Source: Caballeronia sp. NK8
GTDB taxonomy: Bacteria; Pseudomonadota; Gammaproteobacteria; Burkholderiales; Burkholderiaceae
Assembly (NCBI RefSeq): GCF_018408855.1
Contig: NZ_AP024325.1
Span: 372,001-436,000 of the forward strand
Direction: 5' to 3'
Length of the DNA stretch: 64,000 nt
The position numbers and the translations under genes are program-made. Position 1 is the first letter of the stretch. Every line of letters begins with the position of its first letter. Positions 47,217-58,698 of this stretch are shown here, piece after piece. The notes under the pieces are model-generated. The model worked only from the letters and a program-made list of their open reading frames with translations, was not told where the DNA came from and ran no database searches.

Positions 47217-48874
47217 AGTCGCCACGTTTCCTCGCGGCAGGCGCGCTCTTCGCCGCATCCGCCAGTGCCTTCGCCGCAGGCGGCGATCTCGGTCAGGCGG
47301 TCAAGCAGGCGACCAACTGGACGGCGATCTGCATGTTTATCGCGTTCGTGATCGCGACACTGTTCATCACCAAATGGGCCGCGAAGAAGACGCGCTCGGC
47401 GGCCGACTTCTACACGGCGGGCGGCGGCATCACCGGCTTCCAGAACGGTCTCGCGATCGCGGGCGACTTCATGTCGGCGGCCTCGTTTCTCGGCATTTCG
47501 GCGGCGGTCTACAGCAACGGCTATGACGGCCTGATCTATTCGATCGGCTTTCTCGTCGGCTGGCCGATCATCACGTTCCTGATGGCGGAGCGCCTGCGCA
47601 ATCTCGGCCGCTTCACCTTCGCCGATGTCGCCGCGTACCGCTTCAAGCAGACGCCCATTCGCGCGTTCGCGGCGTCGGGCACGCTCGTCGTCGTGGCGTT
47701 CTACCTGATCGCGCAGATGGTCGGCGCGGGACAGCTCATCAAACTGCTGTTCGGCCTCGAATACTGGATCGCGGTGGTGATCGTCGGCGCGCTGATGATG
47801 GTGTATGTGCTCTTCGGCGGCATGACCGCGACCACCTGGGTGCAGATCATCAAGGCCTGTCTGCTGCTCGCGGGCGCATCGTTCATGGCGTTCATGGTGC
47901 TGTGGCAGTTCCACTTCAGCCCCGAAGCGCTGTTCGCCAAGGCCGTCGAGGTACACGAGAAGAAAGAGTCGATCATGGGCCCGGGCAACTTCATCAAGGA
48001 CCCGATCTCGGCGATTTCCTTCGGCATTGCGCTGATGTTCGGCACCGCCGGCCTGCCGCATATCCTGATGCGCTTCTTCACCGTGCCGAACGCGAAGGAA
48101 GCGCGCAAGTCGGTGTTCTGGGCGACGACGTGGATCGGTTACTTCTACATTCTCACCTTCATCATCGGCTTCGGTGCGATCGTGCTGGTGAGCACCAATC
48201 CGATGTTCAAGGATGCGGGCGGCAAGCTGCTCGGCGGCACGAACATGGCGGCGGTGCATCTGGCGAACGCGGTCGGCGGCAACGTGTTCCTCGGCTTCAT
48301 CTCGGCCGTTGCCTTTGCAACCATTCTCGCGGTGGTCGCGGGCCTGACGCTCGCGGGTGCATCGGCGGTGTCGCATGATCTGTATGCGACCGTGTTCAAG
48401 AAGGGCAAGGCGTCGAGCAAGAGCGAACTGAAGGTGTCGCGTATCACGACGATCGTGCTCGGCATCGTCGCGGTCGTGCTCGGGATCGTGTTCGAGAAGC
48501 AGAACATCGCGTTCATGGTGTCGCTCGCGTTCGCGGTGGCGGCGTCGGCCAATTTCCCGGTGCTCTTCATGTCCGTGCTGTGGCGCGGCTGCACGACGCG
48601 CGGCGCGGCGATCGGCGGCTTCCTCGGACTGCTGTCGGCGGTCGTGATGACGGTGCTCTCGAAGGCCGTGTGGGTCGACGTGTTCCACTACGCGAGCGCG
48701 CCGTTCCCGTACGCATCGCCCGCCCTGTTTTCGATGGCGATCGGCTTCGCCGGCATCTGGCTGTTCTCGGTGACCGACCGCTCCGCGCGCGCACGCATCG
48801 ACAAGGCCGGGTTCGAAGCGCAGACGGTGCGCTCGGAGACGGGCATCGGCGCGGTGGAAGGCGCGAGCCATTGA
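47213..48874 (+). CDS. actP: Cation/acetate symporter
   Basis: Sodium:solute symporter family protein of 553 residues with about thirteen helices, importing acetate with cations. It starts with a cleavable-looking leader ([20 protein letters not shown]). The core has [33 protein letters not shown] and [19 protein letters not shown], typical of ActP. Coupled to the DUF485 gene by overlap. Located next to ethanolamine genes and a dead aldehyde dehydrogenase homologue, in an acetate-centred region. Glyoxylate or other short acids may also be used. Confidence 0.9.
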   Translation: MKSPRFLAAGALFAASASAFAAGGDLGQAVKQATNWTAICMFIAFVIATLFITKWAAKKTRSAADFYTAGGGITGFQNGLAIAGDFMSAASFLGISAAVYSNGYDGLIYSIGFLVGWPIITFLMAERLRNLGRFTFADVAAYRFKQTPIRAFAASGTLVVVAFYLIAQMVGAGQLIKLLFGLEYWIAVVIVGALMMVYVLFGGMTATTWVQIIKACLLLAGASFMAFMVLWQFHFSPEALFAKAVEVHEKKESIMGPGNFIKDPISAISFGIALMFGTAGLPHILMRFFTVPNAKEARKSVFWATTWIGYFYILTFIIGFGAIVLVSTNPMFKDAGGKLLGGTNMAAVHLANAVGGNVFLGFISAVAFATILAVVAGLTLAGASAVSHDLYATVFKKGKASSKSELKVSRITTIVLGIVAVVLGIVFEKQNIAFMVSLAFAVAASANFPVLFMSVLWRGCTTRGAAIGGFLGLLSAVVMTVLSKAVWVDVFHYASAPFPYASPALFSMAIGFAGIWLFSVTDRSARARIDKAGFEAQTVRSETGIGAVEGASH

Positions 48875-48884
48875 TGTGAGGTTG

Positions 48885-48916
48885 ACGCGGCGGCGCGCTT
48901 CGGCATGCCGCCGCGT
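48885..48916 (+). terminator. Strong hairpin after actP without a T run
   Basis: ACGCGGCGGC (48885-48894) and GCCGCCGCGT (48907-48916) form a perfect ten-base stem around a 12-base loop, beginning eight bases after the actP TGA. The following bases are not T-rich, so it may act with Rho or as a 3' stabiliser. Confidence 0.5.
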
Positions 48917-48931
48917 AAGCGCTTCCGATCG

Positions 48932-48945
48932 ACCGACCGGTCGTT
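48932..48945. promoter_or_regulatory. TetR-type operator-like palindrome
   Basis: ACCGACCGGTCGTT is an imperfect palindrome (6 of 7 pairs) of the ACCGACCGGTCGGT kind bound by many TetR-family repressors. It lies 138 bases before the ALDH-homologue start. No TetR gene is in the window. Confidence 0.3.
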
Positions 48946-49083
48946 TTGCGATGAATACATCGCCGGCGCGACATGCCGCTGCACTGATACGACAACACAG
49001 TCCCGCGTTATCGAATGGCCGAAAAAATGCGTTAAGCTCGCTGCAACTGTATGCACGAAGCGCCACACGCATTGGAGCGAGCC

Positions 49084-50541
49084 ATGGAACTGCAGTGCCC
49101 GAGTCTTTTCGAGCAATCGGCGTATATCGGCGGTGTGTGGGTCGACAACACGTCGCTGCCGCGCGTGCCGGTCGCCAATCCGGCGAATGGCGAGATCATC
49201 GGCAGCGTGCCGCAGGTCACGGCGGAGCAGGTGGGCGAAGCTGTCGAATGCGCGAACGCCGCCTTGCAGGACTGGCGCAGCTGGAGCAGCCGTGAGCGGG
49301 CGTCGGTGCTGCGAGAGTGGGGGCGCCTCGTCGAGCTTCATCGCGACGATCTCGCCATCATTCTGTGCAGCGAGCAGGGCAAGCCGCTGCACGAGGCGCG
49401 CTCGGAAATCACGCAGGCGGCGAATTATCTCGACTGGTTCGCGGAAGAAGCGCGCCGCATTTACGGCGACAACATTCCTGCGCCGCGGCGCAATCAGCGC
49501 ATCCGCGTGCTGCATCAGCCGATCGGCGTGTGCGGCGCGATCACGTCATGGACGTTTCCCTCCTCGATGGTCGCGCGACGCGTCGGCGCCGCGCTCGCGG
49601 CGGGCTGCACGGTCATTCATCATCCCGATCCGCAGACTCCTTTCTCGGCGCTCGCGCTTTGCGTGCTCGGCGAAAACGCCGGCTTGCCGCGCGGCGTGCT
49701 GTCCGTGCTGACGGGCGAGGGCGAGCCGATCAGAAGCACGCTGCTCGCGAATCGCGACGTGCGCAAGGTGTCGTTCACCGGTTCCATCGACGAAGGCAAG
49801 CGGCTGATGACCTTGTGCGCGCCCACGGTCAAGAAGATGTCGCTGGAGCTGGGCGCGAACTGTCCTTTCATCGTGTTTGGCGATGCGGACATCGACCTTG
49901 CCGTCAAAGGCGCGCTCGATGCGCGTTTCCGTCATTCGGGTCAGGCCGCGATGTGCGCCAACCGTTTCTTCGTGCATGAAGACGTGTACGAAACCTTTGT
50001 CGCGAAGCTCGTTTCGAAGGTCGCGTTGCTCAAGGTGAGCAATGGCCTGGACGAAGGCGCGCAGATCGGTCCGCTGATCGGCGAGACGGCGGTGACGCGC
50101 GTCGAAAGTCTCATCGACGAAGCCGTGAAGCTGGGCGCGACGATCGCGGCGGGCGGCTCGCGCCTCGCGCCCGGCTCGAACTTTTTCAGGCCGACGGTGC
50201 TGACCGGCGTCGATCCGTCGATGAGCGTGTGCGGCGACGAAGTGCTCGGGCCGATTGCGAGCGTGCTGCGCTTCAGGGACGAAGACGATGTGATCACGCT
50301 TGCGAACGATACGCGCACCGGGCTCGCGGCGTATTTCTACACCGCGGATATCAGCCGCGCGTTTCGCGTGATGGAGGCGCTGGAGTGCGGCGTCGTCGGC
50401 GTGAACGATAGCCTCGTGTTCAATGAGGTCGCGCCGTTCGGCGGCATCAAGGAATCGGGGATGGGGCGTGAGGGGGCGTCGTCGGGGGTCGAGGAGTATC
50501 TGGAATCGAAGTATGTGTGTTTTGGGAATCTGGAGAGGTAG
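49084..50541 (+). CDS. Catalytically degenerate aldehyde dehydrogenase (GabD-like pseudoenzyme)
   Basis: A full-length 485-residue protein aligning closely to E. coli GabD (NANPANG-like start, EQGKPLAEA, GNFFQPT-like and NEVAPFGGIK regions). Key residues are replaced. The oxyanion Asn of WNFP is Thr157 (WTFP), and the cofactor Lys of LKPAS is His180 (HHPDP). In the active-site segment GQTCVCANR the nucleophilic Cys is Ala289 (GQAAMCANR); only the second Cys, Cys291, remains. The general base Glu255 is kept, but LELGG is LELGA. The open frame and ribosome site (GGAG before ATG 49084) are intact, so it looks like a selected pseudoenzyme rather than decay. NAD(P) binding or a regulatory role is possible. 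Confidence 0.88.
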   Translation: MELQCPSLFEQSAYIGGVWVDNTSLPRVPVANPANGEIIGSVPQVTAEQVGEAVECANAALQDWRSWSSRERASVLREWGRLVELHRDDLAIILCSEQGKPLHEARSEITQAANYLDWFAEEARRIYGDNIPAPRRNQRIRVLHQPIGVCGAITSWTFPSSMVARRVGAALAAGCTVIHHPDPQTPFSALALCVLGENAGLPRGVLSVLTGEGEPIRSTLLANRDVRKVSFTGSIDEGKRLMTLCAPTVKKMSLELGANCPFIVFGDADIDLAVKGALDARFRHSGQAAMCANRFFVHEDVYETFVAKLVSKVALLKVSNGLDEGAQIGPLIGETAVTRVESLIDEAVKLGATIAAGGSRLAPGSNFFRPTVLTGVDPSMSVCGDEVLGPIASVLRFRDEDDVITLANDTRTGLAAYFYTADISRAFRVMEALECGVVGVNDSLVFNEVAPFGGIKESGMGREGASSGVEEYLESKYVCFGNLER

Positions 50542-50551
50542 GCTCTCAGTC

Positions 50552-50998
50552 TCACTCCGGCGGCCTCACCACCAGAATCGGCAAGTGACTGTGCGTCAGC
50601 ACCTTCTGCGTTTCGCTGCCGAGCAATAGCCCGCGAATGCCGCCATGCCCATGCGACGCCATCACGATGAGGTCGCAGTGGCGCGCCTTCGCCGTATCGA
50701 GGATCGCTTCGTAGGGATGCGCGCCGGTAGGCGCTTCGGTGTCGCATTCCACGCCGGCCGCGGTCGCGATGCTTCGCATGTTCTCGAGATATTGTTCGGC
50801 GCGCGCCCTGTCGACGGATTGAAGATCAGCCTGATCCGAGCCCACCATTTCGGCGCTATAAACGGTCATATGAAACGGCCGCACCATATAAAGACCCGTG
50901 ATGCGCGCGCTGTTTTCCTTGGCCAGTCCGACCGCCATGCGCAATGCCGCTTCGGATAGCGGGGAGCCGTCTGTGGGAACCAGCAGATGCTTGAACAT
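50552..50998 (-). CDS. Universal stress protein (UspA)
   Basis: A 148-residue UspA-fold protein, MFKHLLVPTDGSPLS to its ATP-binding end GHGGIRGLLLGSETQKVL (GxxG then G-S/T, ATP type). It probably binds ATP and supports survival of stress. ATG 50998 is set by GGAGG nine bases upstream; longer in-frame starts lack one. Converges on the ALDH homologue with a ten-base gap. Confidence 0.87.
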   Translation of the reverse strand: MFKHLLVPTDGSPLSEAALRMAVGLAKENSARITGLYMVRPFHMTVYSAEMVGSDQADLQSVDRARAEQYLENMRSIATAAGVECDTEAPTGAHPYEAILDTAKARHCDLIVMASHGHGGIRGLLLGSETQKVLTHSHLPILVVRPPE

Positions 50999-51091
50999 GA
51001 TGACGTCCTCCGGTTCTCTGGGGACAGTGAAGTGACACAATCAGTATAGGCGAGCGTGTCGACGGTCGTAGGCGAATCGACAGCCAAAACC

Positions 51092-53830
<2,739 letters not shown>

Positions 53831-53904
53831 GCGACCTCCGTTCCGGATGACGATCCAAACCCGCGATGCGTTCGATGCGCGGTTCTCCGATGATAAGCGA
53901 AACG

Positions 53905-53932
53905 AAAAAAAAAGCGCGGCGATTGCCGCGCT
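53905..53932 (-). terminator. Intrinsic terminator of the lyase-dctA operon
   Basis: On the minus strand the stem AGCGCGGC/GCCGCGCT (53913-53932, loop 53921-53924) is perfect, and eight T follow (53912 down to 53905). It lies 21 bases after the dctA stop, a textbook terminator. Confidence 0.92.
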
Positions 53933-53953
53933 GCAAGTTGAATCGTGCTGCTA

Positions 53954-55366
53954 TCAACGCGTTCCCGCGCTTCTCAGCGAAATGCCTTCGGGATGCGGAT
54001 TCGCGTCGTTCATGTCCTCGGGAAGAAGATTGCCGTCGGCGAGGCGTTCGTCGGCTTGCGCGGTCTCCGGAAAGCGCTCGGGATAGAGATGACGTTCGCT
54101 GATCGCCGCATCGAAGGTGCGCGACCACTTCGCGATCACCACGGTCGCGAGGCTGTTGCCGATCGTGTTGCACGTCGCGATGGCCATCGACATGAAGCGG
54201 TACACGCCGAAGATCAACGCGAGTCCCTCGACGGGAAGGATGCCCGTCGATGTGACGGTCGCCGCGAACACCACGAACGATCCGCCCGAGACCGTGGCCG
54301 CGCCTTTCGACGTCAGCAGCATCAGCAACAGAATGCCGATCTGATGCTCGATCGTGATCGGCACGCCATAGGCATGCGCGATGAACATCACGCCCATCGA
54401 CATGAAGATCGAAGTGCCGTCGAGATTGAACGCGTAACCGGTCGGCAGCACGAGCCCGACAGTCTGCTTCGCGCAGCCGAGCCGTTCGAGCTTGATCAGG
54501 AGACGCGGCAGCGCGCTTTCCGACGAAGCCGTGCCGAGCACGATGAAAATCTCGTCCTTGATATAGCGCAGGAAGCGCCACAGGCTGAAGCCCGCGAGCT
54601 TCGCGATCGCGCCCATCACCACGACGATGAACAGCACGACCACCGCATAGAAACTGAAGACGAGTTGCGCGAGCGCGATCAGCACCGCCGTGCCGTTGCT
54701 GCCCACCGAATACGCGACCGCGCCGAACGTGCCGAGCGGCGCGAGCTTCATCACGAGATTGATGAACGAGAACAGCACTTCGGAGATGAGATCGAGGCCT
54801 TCGTTGATGCGCACGCGGCGGCGCTCGGGAATCGCGAGAATGCCGATGCCGACCATCACCGCGAGCACGACCACTTGCAGCAATTCGCCCTTCGCGAACG
54901 CGCCGATGAAGTTGTCCGGCACCACGTGCATGACGAACTCGGTGAAGCCTTGCGGCGCGGCTTTGGCGGCCGTCGCGGGAACGGCGCCGACCGTGACCGA
55001 TGTCATCGCCTTGCCCGTTTGCAGCAGATTGCCCGCAAGCAGGCCGAACGCGAGCGCAAGCGTCGACACGACTTCGAAGTAGACGATCGAGCGCCAGCCG
55101 ACGCGTCCCGCGCTCTTCACGTCTCCCGCCGACGCGATGCCGTGCACGATCGTGAGGAACACGAGCGGCGCGACGCCGGCCTTGATGAGCGCGAGAAAGA
55201 TATCGCCGAGGACTTTCAGCTGCGCGCCGAACTTCGGAAAGACGAGACCGACCGCAATGCCGATCACGAGCGACAAAAGCACCTGCATGCCGAGCTTGCG
55301 ATACCACGGCAGCTTCTTCGGCGGTGCGACGGTCGCGTCGTCGTGTGATGCGTGTTCGTTATGCAT
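53954..55366 (-). CDS. dctA: C4-dicarboxylate transporter DctA
   Basis: Sodium:dicarboxylate symporter of 470 residues (SLC1 fold) that imports succinate, fumarate and malate. Family motifs include FLTIVHGIASAGD, TASSESALPRL (hairpin HP1), GYAFNLDGTSIFMSMG and GGSFVVFAATV. ATG 55366 has GGAGGAG six bases upstream, so it is preferred over ATG 55381. It follows the lyase by 27 bases on the same strand, implying that the substrate or product of that enzyme is a C4 acid, likely fumarate. Confidence 0.92.
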   Translation of the reverse strand: MHNEHASHDDATVAPPKKLPWYRKLGMQVLLSLVIGIAVGLVFPKFGAQLKVLGDIFLALIKAGVAPLVFLTIVHGIASAGDVKSAGRVGWRSIVYFEVVSTLALAFGLLAGNLLQTGKAMTSVTVGAVPATAAKAAPQGFTEFVMHVVPDNFIGAFAKGELLQVVVLAVMVGIGILAIPERRRVRINEGLDLISEVLFSFINLVMKLAPLGTFGAVAYSVGSNGTAVLIALAQLVFSFYAVVVLFIVVVMGAIAKLAGFSLWRFLRYIKDEIFIVLGTASSESALPRLLIKLERLGCAKQTVGLVLPTGYAFNLDGTSIFMSMGVMFIAHAYGVPITIEHQIGILLLMLLTSKGAATVSGGSFVVFAATVTSTGILPVEGLALIFGVYRFMSMAIATCNTIGNSLATVVIAKWSRTFDAAISERHLYPERFPETAQADERLADGNLLPEDMNDANPHPEGISLRSAGTR

Positions 55367-55393
55367 CGCATGCTCCTCCATGATTTTCTGTAA

Positions 55394-56764
55394 TCAGATT
55401 TCGCTCGACAGCGCGATGGCCCGATCGACCATCTGCGGCGCGAGGCCGAGATAGTTCGCGGGGTCGGTCATGCGGTCGATCGCGGCGCGGTCGAAGTGTT
55501 TCGTCACTTCGGGCAATGCGGCGAGTGCTTCGGCGAGCGTGCCGCCGTGTTCGTTCACGGTGCGGCACGCGTCGTACACGATGTCATGTGCCTGCTGACG
55601 CCCGGTGTAAGGCGCCATGCCCATCATCACCGCTTCCGCGACGATCAGGCCGCGACTGATGCCGAGGTTGTGCTTCATGCGCGCTTCATCGACGATCAGG
55701 CCGCCGAGCGCGAACTTCGCCTGATGCAGCGCGCCCGACGTGAGAATGAAGCTCTCCGGAATCGCGATCCATTCGGCATGCCACGGGCCGGTGGCGCGCT
55801 CGAAGTCCTGGATCATCGCGTCGACCATCAGGCCCGCGTGCTGGCGCACCGCTTTAGCTGCGGCAAGCATGAGTTCGCTCGAAATCGGATTGCGTTTTTG
55901 CGGCATGGTGCTGCTCGCGCCGCGGCCCTTCACGAACGGCTCGTACACTTCCGCGAATTCGGTGGACGCCATGATCATGATGTCGATGGCGATCTTGCCG
56001 AGCGAACCCGTGACGAGCGCGAGCAGGTTGACCGCTTCGGCGAAGCCGTCGCGCGCGACGTGCCATGTGGTCGCCGGCACGCCGAGCTTCAGTTCTTCGG
56101 CGAGCGCCTTCTGCACCGCGAAACCCGTCTCGCCGAGCGATGCCAGCGTGCCCGCCGCGCCCCCGAACTCGACGACGGCCACGCGTTCACGCATCTGCGC
56201 GATACGTTCCTGATGACGATCGAACATCGCGAGCCAGATCGCGACCTTGTAGCCGAAGGTGACGGGCAGCGCCTGCTGCAAGTGCGTGCGGCCGGCCATC
56301 GGCGTGTCGCGATGCTTCTTCGCGAGGTTCGCGAGAATCGCGCGCAGTTCGCGGATATCGCCATCGATCGAATCAAGCGCATTGCGCACCTGCAGCGCGA
56401 CGGCTGTATCCATGATGTCCTGAGTCGTCGCGCCCCAGTGAACATAGCGTCCGGCGTCGCCGCACATCTTCACCATCTGATGCACGAGCGGCAGGATCGG
56501 ATAGCCGACGATATCGGTTTCCTCGCGCATGTGATCGAAGTCGATGCGCTCGATCTTCGATTCACGCGCGATCACCTCGGCGGCTTCGGCGGGAATGACG
56601 CCGGCGCGCGCCTCGGCCTTCGCGAGCGCCACTTCGACGTCGAGATAACGCTGCACCAGCGCGTGATCCGCGAACAACGCGCGCATTTTCGCGGTGCCGA
56701 AGGCGTCGCGGAACAGCACGGAATCGAACACGGTGCTGGCCAGGGGGGGCACGGAACTCGTCAT
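55394..56764 (-). CDS. Fumarase/aspartase-superfamily lyase (PurB/PcaB-like)
   Basis: A 456-residue homotetrameric lyase. It has conserved C1-C3 regions, with HWGATTQDIMDTAVALQ, THLQQALPVTFGYK and the signature loop SSTMPQKRNPISSE holding the catalytic Ser. It resembles adenylosuccinate lyase and 3-carboxymuconate cycloisomerase relatives, but the purB context is missing. Coupled to dctA and divergent from a GntR/UTRA regulator, it probably cleaves an N-succinyl or related compound to release fumarate. ATG 56764 has GAGAGG about six bases upstream; longer in-frame starts lack one. The substrate is unknown. Confidence 0.82.
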   Translation of the reverse strand: MTSSVPPLASTVFDSVLFRDAFGTAKMRALFADHALVQRYLDVEVALAKAEARAGVIPAEAAEVIARESKIERIDFDHMREETDIVGYPILPLVHQMVKMCGDAGRYVHWGATTQDIMDTAVALQVRNALDSIDGDIRELRAILANLAKKHRDTPMAGRTHLQQALPVTFGYKVAIWLAMFDRHQERIAQMRERVAVVEFGGAAGTLASLGETGFAVQKALAEELKLGVPATTWHVARDGFAEAVNLLALVTGSLGKIAIDIMIMASTEFAEVYEPFVKGRGASSTMPQKRNPISSELMLAAAKAVRQHAGLMVDAMIQDFERATGPWHAEWIAIPESFILTSGALHQAKFALGGLIVDEARMKHNLGISRGLIVAEAVMMGMAPYTGRQQAHDIVYDACRTVNEHGGTLAEALAALPEVTKHFDRAAIDRMTDPANYLGLAPQMVDRAIALSSEI

Positions 56765-56809
56765 GAAGACCTCTCGGGGATACGGAATGTCGATGAAAGA
56801 GGACACGTA

Positions 56810-56849
56810 ATATGTCCGGACATATGCAGATTAATATGTTCGAACATAT
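56810..56849. promoter_or_regulatory. Two perfect 16-bp palindromes: probable GntR operator
   Basis: ATATGTCCGGACATAT (56810-56825) and ATATGTTCGAACATAT (56834-56849) share the pattern ATATGTYCGRACATAT, with centres 24 bases apart. They occupy the divergent promoter between the lyase-dctA operon and gntR. The second lies at the expected -35 of the gntR promoter, whose -10-like TATGAT is at 56859-56864, so self-repression is likely. Confidence 0.75.
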
Positions 56850-56900
56850 CGGGCAAGCTATGATTTACCCTGACCACCGCAAATCACCACCATCGCAGCA

Positions 56901-57632
56901 ATGAACAGACCGCATTTCGCCGAGATCGCGCGAGAACTGACCGAGGGAATCGCATCGGGACGCTTTCCTGTCGGCTCCTATCTGCCGACCGAACTGGAGC
57001 TGCGTGACCACTACCAGACGAGCCGGCACACCGTGCGCGCCGCGCTGCACGAGTTGCAGCAAATGGGGCTCGTGTCGCGGCGCAAGAACGCCGGCACGCG
57101 CGTCGAGTCGATGCAGCCACGCAATGACTTTCGGCCCTCGCTCGCGTCCGTCGACGATCTCGTGCAGTTCGGCTCGGAGCATTTGCGCCTCGTGCAGTCG
57201 ACGCAGCAGATCGAGGCGACGGCTAAGCTCGCGAAGACCTTGCGCTGCGCGCAGGGCGCGCCGTGGCTGCGCGTGTCGAGTCTGCGGATCGATGGCGACA
57301 AGGACAGCCCGCCCGTCGGCTGGACCGACGTGTATATCGATCCGGAATACGAGGACATCGCGCAAGCCGCGAAGGAGAATCCGGATACGCTCATCAGCTC
57401 GCTGATCGAGACACGCTATGGCCGCAGCATCGACGAGATTCAGCAGGATGTGCGGGCCATTACGGTGACCGCCGAAATGGCGAAGCGCCTGCGCGTGGAC
57501 GCGGGCACGGCGGCGCTGGAAATCGTGCGCCGCTATCTCGATGCGACCGGCGCGACCTTCGAAGTGTCGGTCACCGTGCATCCGGCCGAACGGTTTTCGG
57601 TGTCGATGCGCCTCAAGCGGTCTCAAGGCTGA
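56901..57632 (+). CDS. GntR/HutC-family regulator with UTRA domain
   Basis: A 243-residue repressor: wHTH domain (about 3-72, with GSYLPTELELRDHYQTSRHTVRAALHELQQMGLV) plus a ligand-binding UTRA domain (about 90-238). It is divergent from the lyase-dctA operon and surrounded by matching palindromes, so it most likely represses that operon until its ligand, probably the lyase substrate, is present. Confidence 0.9.
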   Translation: MNRPHFAEIARELTEGIASGRFPVGSYLPTELELRDHYQTSRHTVRAALHELQQMGLVSRRKNAGTRVESMQPRNDFRPSLASVDDLVQFGSEHLRLVQSTQQIEATAKLAKTLRCAQGAPWLRVSSLRIDGDKDSPPVGWTDVYIDPEYEDIAQAAKENPDTLISSLIETRYGRSIDEIQQDVRAITVTAEMAKRLRVDAGTAALEIVRRYLDATGATFEVSVTVHPAERFSVSMRLKRSQG

Positions 57633-57668
57633 GCGTGCCATGTGGGCGCACCCGGAGCGGACGCGAAT

Positions 57669-57682
57669 AGCACGATCGTGCT
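57669..57682. repeat. 14-bp perfect palindrome AGCACGATCGTGCT
   Basis: Lies 37 bases after the gntR stop and about 150 before the NmrA-like gene. It could be a regulator site for the latter or a transcription-end structure. There is no T run. Confidence 0.35.
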
Positions 57683-57834
57683 GAGTTGCATCGAACAGAA
57701 CGGACCGGGGCATTGAGCGGGCATCGATGACACCGCGTCATCGATCCCATAACCGGCAAGCCATTTTTCCCGAAGCGTCCGCGCCTTAACATGCGATCCA
57801 TCGAAGTCAAACGGATTGCATAAGGAGCCGGACC

Positions 57835-58698
57835 ATGTACGTCATCACTGGAATCACTGGACAAGTCGGCGGCGCGCTCGCGAATGCGCTGCTGGAAGCG
57901 GGCAAGCCCGTGCGCGCCGTCGTGCGCGATGAGCAAAAGGGCGCGGCGTGGTCGGCGCGGGGGTGCGATGTCGCCCTCGCCGACATGACCGATGCCGACT
58001 CGCTCGCGCATGCCTTCGAAGGCGCCGAAGCCGTGTTCATTCTTCCGCCGCCCGAGTTCGATCCCGCGCCGGACTTTCCGGAAGCGCGTGAAGTCATCGA
58101 CGCGATCGTCGCGGCGGTGGCGCGGGCGAAGCCGCGCAAGATCGTTTGCCTGTCGACGATTGGTGCTCAGGCCGCACAGACCAATTTGCTGACGCAGCGC
58201 ACGTTGCTGGAAGATGCGCTTCGTCGGCAATCGATTCCTGTCACGTTTCTGCGTCCTGGCTGGTTCATGGAGAACTGCGCATGGGATGTCGACGGCGCGC
58301 GTGGCGAGGGCGTCGTGCAGTCGTTCTTGCAACCGCTCGATCGCGCGATTCCGATGGTGGCTACCGATGATATCGGCTTGCTTGCCTCAAAGCTGATGCA
58401 GGAAGACTGGGCGGGCGTGCGTGTCGTCGAACTGGAGGGACCGGTGCGCGTGAGTCCGAATGATATCGCTGCGGCGTTCGAGGAGGTGCTTGGCAAGCCG
58501 GTACGGATGGAGGCAGTTCCGCGCGGAACATGGCAGGCGCTTTTCGTGAGTCAGGGCATGAGGAACCCGATGCCCCGCATGCGGATGCTCGACGGGTTCA
58601 ACGAAGGCTGGATCGATTTTGAGAACGGTCGCGCGGAGATCGTCAAGGGGACGACGTTGCTTGTCGATGTGATTCGTAGGCTCGTTACCAAGCCTTAG
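57835..58698 (+). CDS. NmrA-like NAD(P)-binding protein
   Basis: Atypical SDR of 287 residues with the N-terminal NAD(P) loop TGITGQVGGAL (about 5-15) and no Tyr-x3-Lys, as in NmrA/QOR2-type proteins that bind dinucleotides or reduce quinones. The ribosome site AAGGAG is about ten bases before ATG 57835. The last four bases overlap the convergent MEKHLA gene. Confidence 0.8.
   Translation: MYVITGITGQVGGALANALLEAGKPVRAVVRDEQKGAAWSARGCDVALADMTDADSLAHAFEGAEAVFILPPPEFDPAPDFPEAREVIDAIVAAVARAKPRKIVCLSTIGAQAAQTNLLTQRTLLEDALRRQSIPVTFLRPGWFMENCAWDVDGARGEGVVQSFLQPLDRAIPMVATDDIGLLASKLMQEDWAGVRVVELEGPVRVSPNDIAAAFEEVLGKPVRMEAVPRGTWQALFVSQGMRNPMPRMRMLDGFNEGWIDFENGRAEIVKGTTLLVDVIRRLVTKP

Noticed and set aside
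49084..50541. ALDH active-site losses explained by sequencing error
   Set aside because: Three separate sites and a Gly change would each need an error, all without frame damage.
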